Shown: positions 58,270-64,000 of the stretch, piece by piece
How the letters are laid out: every line of letters begins with the position of its first letter
How positions within the stretch are numbered: position 1 is the stretch's first letter
Origin: Paralithodes platypus
Taxonomy: Eukaryota; Arthropoda; Malacostraca; Decapoda; Lithodidae
Reading direction: 5' to 3'
Assembly (NCBI GenBank): GCA_032716605.1
Contig: CM064573.1
Coordinates: 6,586,739-6,650,738 of the forward strand
Length of the DNA stretch: 64,000 nucleotides
Made by a program: the position numbers and the translations under genes
The notes under the pieces: model-generated
What the model was told of the DNA's origin: nothing
Database searches by the model: none
The model's input: the letters and a program-made list of their open reading frames with translations, nothing else

Positions 58270-58695
58270 GGACCTTGTTCCTCCCCATCTGGCCATTGTT
58301 CAGGATGGGATAGCCAAGATGGCCCTTCCCACCAAAGCCGAGAACTGTGCTAAAAAACTAGCATCACTGAAAATGTGTAAGGTCACATATCTTGAAAAGG
58401 TAACCTGTCTAGGTATTTCTAAGTCCATGCAACCCCTGAGATCAGAACCAATGTCACACCAGCATTCCCTAAGCGCGTCCGAAAGAGGTTCGTCCCACCC
58501 GCAATTTACACGCCAAAGCTCCTGTACAAAAATGCGAGCCCTAATGGTGACAGGTAACAAAACCCCCAGCGGATCAAAAATGCTAGCAGTGACACTGAGC
58601 GCTTCTCTTTTCGTGCTAGCTTGTAAAAAATGCTCCCTCTTCTGGAATGTAAACATATCAGTATCAGTTACCCAAGTCATCCCGAGTGTCTTCAC
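58270..58695 (-). pseudogene. BEL/Pao post-RT region with most of RNase H deleted
   Basis: Reads LGMTWVTDTDMFTF, LSVTASIFDPLGVLLPVTIRA, LQELW-like, then LHIFSDAS, the start of RNase H with its first catalytic Asp. Within about 20 codons it jumps to PSWLSHPEQWPDGEEQ, a segment normally located after RNase H. About 100-150 residues are therefore missing and the frame shifts at 58300. Confidence 0.8.
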
Positions 58696-59746
58696 CCTAT
58701 CCTGTACTGTACTTGCGTCATTATGTGAGAATAAGGTATCACGGAGATCGGACTATTTGTGACCCATTCCCTGAGAAAGATATGCGCTCCCGAGAATATG
58801 TCCTGGGCGCTGTTGTATATGGCCAGAAGGTCCTGCTCACTGTCATGGGTCGCCTGTAAATTATCTATGTAAAGAGCCACGTCTCAGACCGTGAACATGT
58901 TGTGTATGTTTATCTACCAGTGACAAATGTTTCAAGATAGTTGCATTTAACAAAAACTGTGAGCAGGTCGCGCCAAAAAGAACCACGCGAAACCTATAGA
59001 CCGATACTGGACTGTCGATATCCAGCGGATCATCGGGCCACAGAAACCGCGTGCAATCCATGTCATCCTCGTGCAACTTGAGCATAAGTAAGGCCTTCTC
59101 AATGTCGCTGACCCAAGCATATTGGTTCAATCTGAACCTTAACAAGACCTGGGTTAGGTCAGCAACAAGAGAAGGTCCTGTAAACAGACAATCATTCAAG
59201 CTCAGCTTATTTGTACTTGTCTTTGCTGAACAGTCGAAGACTACCCTCACGGGTGTGGTCCGACTGTCCTTTTCAACACCATAATGAGCCAGATAGTGAG
59301 TCTGGTTAGTGCTGTCAAGGGTATCTACCGACACTCTCTCAATGAAACCTCTTGCTATCTGATCCCGAATGACACTTCCATATTGCTCGCAGTATTCCGG
59401 GGCCCGTATGAACTTATGCTGAAGACCTCTTAAGTCGTCCCAAGGGTAGCCCATAGTTGCTCGGAAGTAAGTGCTTGTTGTCCCTCTAGGGCAACTGAAC
59501 AGTGTACTGATTATTAACACGAGAGTACTGTATTGACTCATTGAATTTTGACATGACTAATTTAGCATCCAAGTCTGCTTCCTTAGAAGCAATGCCAATG
59601 TGGTCCAATTCCCATAGTGCACCAATATCTTTGTGTTCCCAGTGGCCCCCACCGTCCTGTAAGTAGGTATCCACCGGGCCGGTAGCAACTTTCAGAACTG
59701 ACCACTTCGACAGTGGTTTCTGAACCTTGGGCGTGGAACGATCCAC
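58692..59746 (-). pseudogene. BEL/Pao reverse transcriptase, several breaks
   Basis: Segments 59486-59746 (WELDHIGIASKEADLD, linker), 58861-59541 (YFRATMGYPWDDLRGL, FIERVSVDTLD, LAHYGVEKDSRTTPVRVVFDCSA, LNDCLFTGPSL, WVSDIEKALLMLKLHEDD, VVLFGATCSQFLLNATI) and 58692-58880 (LYIDNLQATHD). A stop near 58888 and frame changes separate them. The catalytic box is YIDN, not YxDD, so the second catalytic Asp appears changed. The upstream Asp in SDIEKA is present. Would copy RNA to DNA inside virus-like particles; not functional here. Confidence 0.85.
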
Positions 59747-61442
59747 TCAAAGCCAACCCGTAAATTGTGGGCAGGAGAACTATCCCATTAACCCTTTTAA
59801 AGCCTGGGTGTACAAACTTATAATAATTCTCCGCCCCTATCAGCATATCGAGTTTGTTTGAATGAAAGCCATTGTCGGCTAATTTCAACTTTTGCGCAGT
59901 GAGTTTGTCAGTGATACAAGTAAGTCCCTTGTGAGCACAGTAACTAGGAAGCTGATCCACAACAATGGCTTTCATTTGGCGCCATCGCCCTTTGTGTCGA
60001 TAGTTTAGTGCAACAACGTCATAAGTTGCATCCTCCAGCGAGCCTGTGAACCCCCTTAATTGTAGAGTCTCTTTACCAACTACTGTATGTTGTATTAACT
60101 CCAATGAGGACTTCAATATAAAGGACTTTTGTGAGCACTGATCTAGTAAAGCACGAAGTTGTGTAACATAAGTCTCCCTACCTTTTAATGGTACCTTTAT
60201 TGTGGGGAGTAATGCCATTTCTTTTTGAGTAGTAACCGACATAGTAACTGGGTGTTCCGAATGAGCTTCTGGCGACTCCTGGCCCCTATTCGGACAAAGA
60301 CTATGGTAATGTTTGCCCTGACAATGTTTGCACGGCTCCACTTTTGGGTTGGTGCAACCATTTCGACCATGGTCTCTATCCAAACAGCCAACACACACCT
60401 TTAATACCTTCGCCCTCTTTATTTTGGTTTGTGCATTAGGATATTTGAAACATTTAAACCAGCAGTGCCCTGACTTGCCACACAGCTTACAGCCCTTATC
60501 AGAGCCATTGCTTCCTGCCTTGTAATGTGCTACCTTGTTTTGTTGAATAGTAAAAGCAGCAGTAGGTTTATATTTTTCTTGTGTAGGCAGGCCAGCCTCC
60601 TCCACGTTACAAATCTCCTCGTATAGGGTCCGAGTGACCGCACCAACCTGTAACCAGTCATCCTTCAGTTCTCGCCGAATAGTCTCCCGCAAAGGAGACC
60701 GAATCTTATTATGCAACATTACGGCACAAAAGTCCTCCAACTCCAACGTCACATTGCAAGATTTAAGCGACTTTAGTGTGCATTCAGCAGCCGCATGGAA
60801 ATGTCTAAGGTCCTGCGCATCATATCGAGGACCAGGAATCTCACAAAAGGCGGCAACGTGGGCAGACTTGATGCGGTCAATCTGTCCGTAGGTCTCGAGG
60901 AGAAGTGTTACGGCAGGAGTATAACTTGTGGTCTCTAAGCTAAATCCGGCTATGAGCTGCGAGGCTTCTCCCTCTAGCTGACCCCTCAAATATGTGAATT
61001 TCTGAATATCTGTTAGGTCCTGACGCCCATGAACCGAACATTGGAATAAATCCCAAAATCCGGTCCACCGGGCAGGATCACCACCAAATTTTGGGAGGGT
61101 TAAGGCTGGTAATTTTACTACCGACTTTATAGCCTCTCTGCGAGAGACCTCTGTACGTACCGGTCTACTATCCAAAGGGCCTAATAAGTTTTGTACCTGT
61201 TCCTCATAAATCATATCATTAGCCACTTCTTCATTTAAATCTTCCTCAGACTCTAACAATAGATATATTTTCTCATTGAAAGAATTGATGTTGTGTAAAG
61301 CCTTGTTGATACTGACTTTTTTAGCAACTATTTCATCGTTTGTGGCTTCGTTGAGGAAAGTGGTGAAATCCTTAGTTAATTTAGTAATGCCTCCTTTGGC
61401 GGCAGCCCTCAACCTCGTCAGCTTGGTGATGTCCTTGTTTAT
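59583..61442 (-). pseudogene. BEL/Pao gag and protease
   Basis: Open from just after a TAA near 61463 to 59583, without an ATG at the expected place: the frame reads INKDITKLTRLRAAAKGG, with ATA (61440-61442) where a start ATG would suit, so the start codon may have mutated. Gag capsid-like part: LPKFGGDP, WTGFWDLFQCSVH, FTYLRGQLEG, SQLIAGF. Zinc knuckles: CKLCGKSGHCWFKC and CVGCLDRDHGRNGC plus CKHCQGKHYHSLC. Protease region: LLDQCSQKSF, LRGFTGS, MLIGAENYYKFVHPG. Gag packages the RNA and the protease would cut the polyprotein. A frameshift near 59700-59750 separates it from the RT linker. The DQC in the protease replaces D-S/T-G, as in the copy at 1-1140. Confidence 0.88.
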
Positions 61443-61564
61443 AGGGAACCCAACCTGTTACCAGTCAATTCACAAATTTATAGGGGATAGGCGAGTCAGG
61501 ATGGACGATGAACAAAGATAAAATCAACTATTAGCCTAATAAACTGAAATAAATATAGGCTAGC

Positions 61565-62185
61565 CTATTCCTCGTCAAAATATCGCGCCGCCCTACTGAC
61601 GATTAGGTTATAGAGCTTGTGCGTCCCCCAAGGGCCTAAATGGACGCCATCATATGCCAAGTCCTCCTTACCCATCTCCATAGGGTTGAACCTTGACTTG
61701 GAGAATGGGAATTTCTGACGTAAATGTCTGTTGACGGCATTTTTTATTAGGTTATATTGCTCTGCACTGAGGCCCCTGGGGGAGGTACGAGACTCTATTC
61801 CCACGATTTTACAATGCCCCCCTGTTCTATCCTCAATATGTTTAGCCAAATCATTTATTTTACTGGCTAACTCATTAACTACCGTATCGCCAAATATATC
61901 GTTACCTCCGACTATCAAGAATGTGAGATCCGGACGAAACTTTACAAGACTATCGAAGGCTGGCGAATTACGGATTGAATCAACTGTGGCCCCACTTTGT
62001 GCCAGAAAGTTCAGCTGGAAGCCTTCACGGAGTATAGGAGATGGTGGCGGTTCAAATCTATTGACATACGAGTGTCCAATCACCGCAACTTTAGGTAACG
62101 GGTGTTTATTGTGCGATGGTGACGGCTCAAAATTCTCGCCAATACCGCCCCATCCCCGCGCTGCCTCCCCAGACCCTCGAATCAT
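61565..62185 (-). CDS. SGNH/GDSL-family hydrolase ORF, intronless, intact
   Basis: 206 residues on the minus strand from the ATG at 62183-62185 to a TAG at 61565. SGNH blocks: GHSY with Ser39, SGAT with Gly65, GGND with Asn95, YDGVHL with Asp179 and His182; all four family catalytic positions present. No signal peptide or membrane segment seen. SGNH hydrolases are esterases/lipases acting on acyl esters; the substrate here is unknown. It shares its N-terminal pattern, PRGLS and NAVNR strings with the plus-strand ORF at 63192, so the two are paralogues. It ends about 100 bp upstream of the BEL gag in the same orientation. Related ORFs are known as cargo of some retroelements (LINE ORF1 esterases, Ngaro-type elements), so it may be element-encoded, but no RT or recombinase of such an element is visible beside it. 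Confidence 0.75.
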   Translation of the reverse strand: MIRGSGEAARGWGGIGENFEPSPSHNKHPLPKVAVIGHSYVNRFEPPPSPILREGFQLNFLAQSGATVDSIRNSPAFDSLVKFRPDLTFLIVGGNDIFGDTVVNELASKINDLAKHIEDRTGGHCKIVGIESRTSPRGLSAEQYNLIKNAVNRHLRQKFPFSKSRFNPMEMGKEDLAYDGVHLGPWGTHKLYNLIVSRAARYFDEE

Positions 62186-63191
62186 TGGCTAGTGTGTAAG
62201 CTATAGCCTAGCACTAGAAAGTAGAAAGCAGGGATGGTAAAAGCAGGCCCAACAAGATGCCCAGCCACAAGTAGGCCTAGGTTAAACACAAAAATGGGGT
62301 ACAGTATATTAATTAATAAGGCATATAGGCTATACTTAAATCCTGGTTTACGGCACCATACTTTACTGTCAAGACTTAGGATCGTATAGTGGATTTAGGA
62401 ATTAGTTACAAGACCAGTTGTCCATACTTAGTGTACTCAAACTAGTATGAACAGTCTCGATGTTACGTAATCTGGGTTGATGTAGCGTTACGTATCTTTC
62501 CGTAGTCTTAAGTTGAACGCTTCCATAACCTTGGTCGAACGTTCCAGGATTGGGTAGAATATATTATTCTATAATAGTATATGGGAAAGTATTGTAGGAT
62601 TATAATTCCCATATATATATATATGTGTGTATTATTTATGATTGTTTATAAGTATCTCATTGTAAAGAAGATGGGATACATTTTCCATATGTTATGCGCG
62701 TGCGCGGTATGTCACGACAGAGACGAACATAACGCGCTCGCTCACTCTCCAACCAACCTCCGTCCCAGCTACACACGCTAAGCCTTCTTCCTATAGTTTC
62801 ATAATCAGGTGTTTTCGCTTCACTTTCATCTCATATTCCATATAGTCATTACATCATCATCTTCGTTACTTAGCACAACTTAACGTAGAAATCTAGCCTA
62901 TCCTAGCCTATTGTAGCCTCTTTCATACTTTGTTTACTATACTAACCACTTCCAGTTATCTAGCCTATTTTCCGCCATCCTCCAATCACCAGCTGAGTTC
63001 ATCTAAGGGTAATTATATTCTATATGGTTAATGTTTCTTCAATAATAATAATATACAGTCCACTTATCTAAATTAGCCATATAATTGGTCCTTCGACCTT
63101 TCACTAGTTTGCCCCCCCCCCTTTTTGTGTTGGTGGTGGCCTAGCCTGCGTGGTTATATATTTTTTTGTGCCGTATTTGCGTCTATCCCTC
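62186..63191. promoter_or_regulatory. Spacer between divergent SGNH ORFs, possible shared control region
   Basis: About 1.0 kb between two outward-facing ORFs. AT tracts near 62612-62628, a GC-rich gcgcgtgcgcggtatg near 62695-62710, a C run near 63111-63121. A 19-bp string ggtacagtatattaattaa at 62298-62316 recurs at 63917-63935 after the plus-strand ORF. No clear TATA box or initiator can be assigned; a bidirectional promoter is only an inference from gene orientation. Confidence 0.3.
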
Positions 63192-63902
63192 ATGGCCCAG
63201 GGCTTTTGGCGTCATGGTGCCGCGGGTGGTGGGGTAGGGGAAGATTATCCTGCGGTGGTTGATAGGCCTGCGTACCCAGGCCCAATTAGGAAGGTGGCAA
63301 TTTTGGGCCACTCCTACGTAAGGGATTTGTACGTGGACCAAGCCGTCCACAGGCCTTTCTTTTCCGTGACTCCTCTGGCCGCCCCAGGTGCCCGCGTCAG
63401 CACCTTGAGATCAACAGTAGCCTGGGGTCAGTTTTTAGAGCTGAAGCCCGACTTGACCTTCTTGGTGATAGGAGGAAACGAAATAAGGAGCGGGGTCAAT
63501 CCGAGGGGGATTGCGGAGGGGATTGAGGTACTAGCTGAGGAGGTGGTGCGGCTCTCGGGAGGAGAAGTCCGGGTGATTGGGGTAGAGAAGCGACAGGCTC
63601 CACGAGGGGTCTCTACGGACGAGTTTAATCGCATAAGAAATGCGGTTAACCGATGGCTAAAGCGCCATATCCCCTTCACCCGGGAGCGCTATCAGTCGAT
63701 GAATACCTCTGAGGCTGACTTCAGTCCCGACGGGGTACACCTCACGCACGAGGCATCAAAGCGTCTCTATTCGGAGATCTTGGCCACCTGTCGTCGGTGC
63801 TTTATGCAAGACGAATTTGCCATGGTTGCCAGGTCATACGACGAGATGTTTGCCCACCATGACGTTAGAGTTGATCAACACAATCAGTATAGCCTGGAAT
63901 AG
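63192..63902 (+). CDS. SGNH/GDSL-family hydrolase ORF, intronless, intact
   Basis: 236 residues from the ATG at 63192; an upstream in-frame ATG at 63150 exists, but the later one aligns with the start of the paralogue at 62185 (MAQGFWRHGAAGGGVGEDYP against MIRGSGEAARGWGGIGENFE). Blocks: LGHSY with Ser41, PGAR with Gly66, GGNE with Asn96, PDGVHL with Asp180 and His183; catalytic positions intact. Shares PRGVS, NAVNR and PFTRERY-type segments with the minus-strand ORF. It has a longer C-terminal tail (DEMFAHHDVRVDQH). Base composition is clearly more GC-rich than the surrounding DNA. No signal peptide seen if the second ATG is used. Function beyond hydrolase fold unknown; host gene or element-encoded ORF both possible. 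Confidence 0.75.
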   Translation: MAQGFWRHGAAGGGVGEDYPAVVDRPAYPGPIRKVAILGHSYVRDLYVDQAVHRPFFSVTPLAAPGARVSTLRSTVAWGQFLELKPDLTFLVIGGNEIRSGVNPRGIAEGIEVLAEEVVRLSGGEVRVIGVEKRQAPRGVSTDEFNRIRNAVNRWLKRHIPFTRERYQSMNTSEADFSPDGVHLTHEASKRLYSEILATCRRCFMQDEFAMVARSYDEMFAHHDVRVDQHNQYSLE

Positions 63903-64000
63903 TAAGCCTTCAAATCGGTACAGTATATTAATTAAATTTTGATTGTAAAACCTTTAGGCCCAAATTATATAACACTTGATTGGCACTAAGATTAAAATCA

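Larger units (their letters stand above)
56591..61463 (-). mobile_element. BEL/Pao retrotransposon, degraded, LTRs not found
   Basis: Minus-strand order gag, zinc knuckles, DUF1758-type protease, RT, RNase H remnant, integrase and DUF5641-type C-terminal domain, the order typical of BEL/Pao. At least five frame breaks or stops. Immediately upstream of gag a tggtaacaggttgggttccc string (61444-61463) could be a primer-binding site, since such sites begin TGG, but I cannot match it to a tRNA. No paired LTRs are visible on either side, so the limits are those of the coding remains. An SGNH-hydrolase ORF lies about 100 bp upstream in the same orientation. Confidence 0.9.

Noticed and set aside
58319..58762. 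147-codon plus-strand open frame
   Set aside because: Antisense shadow of the BEL RT/RNase H region.
61444..61463. Definite primer-binding site
   Set aside because: Begins TGG and lies just before gag, but I could not match it to a tRNA 3' end and no LTR end is evident next to it; kept only as a remark.

Overview
The window looks like a gene-poor stretch of a large invertebrate nuclear genome. The very dense GA, CA and AT microsatellites, the long minisatellites, and the mix of CR1-, RTE- and Jockey/I-type LINEs, BEL/Pao elements, tRNA-derived SINEs and Harbinger remnants fit a decapod crustacean best. That assignment is inference; nothing here is diagnostic of a species. I recognise no host multi-exon gene, no rRNA gene and no intact functional tRNA gene. 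Almost every coding trace belongs to a mobile element.

Left part (1-14 kb): a broken BEL/Pao fragment runs into a LINE endonuclease on the minus strand. Two minisatellites follow (42-bp and 52-bp units), then copy A of a roughly 1.8-kb duplicated segment (copy B lies at 27.3-29.1 kb). Next come a CR1-type LINE 3' end, a near-pure G tract, and an RTE-type LINE inserted inside an older dispersed repeat (called R1 here). Middle part (14-37 kb): SINEs of two tRNA-related families, a TTAA-bounded foldback element, a broken Harbinger transposase, an SGNH-hydrolase remnant with an RTE-like 3' end, a 59-bp minisatellite beside a 100-N gap whose flanks duplicate each other, a nested TTA-flanked MITE, and an 83-bp minisatellite.

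Right part (37-64 kb): a full-length non-LTR retrotransposon (37965-41909) with a 12-bp target-site duplication, a 2A-like motif, a PHD-type finger, endonuclease, reverse transcriptase and C-terminal zinc finger, broken by a single frameshift. Two more insertions ending in the same 3' tail occur within 12 kb: one of only about 43 bp, and one of about 515 bp that shares only the tail and looks like a non-autonomous partner. Then follow a 5'-truncated CR1 LINE with one premature stop, a perfect 22-bp inverted repeat, more SINEs and LINE ends, and a degraded BEL/Pao element (56591-61463, minus). At the right end are two divergently oriented, intact, intronless SGNH-hydrolase ORFs (61565-62185 minus, 63192-63902 plus).

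The most noteworthy themes are (1) the LINE family with the shared tail, seen as full-length, micro-truncated and tail-sharing insertions, each with target-site duplications; (2) three SGNH-hydrolase sequences in retroelement contexts, two with intact catalytic residues, one linked to an RTE-like 3' hairpin and TAGA tail; and (3) a likely assembly duplication around the N gap. All family assignments come from motif reading without database searches.
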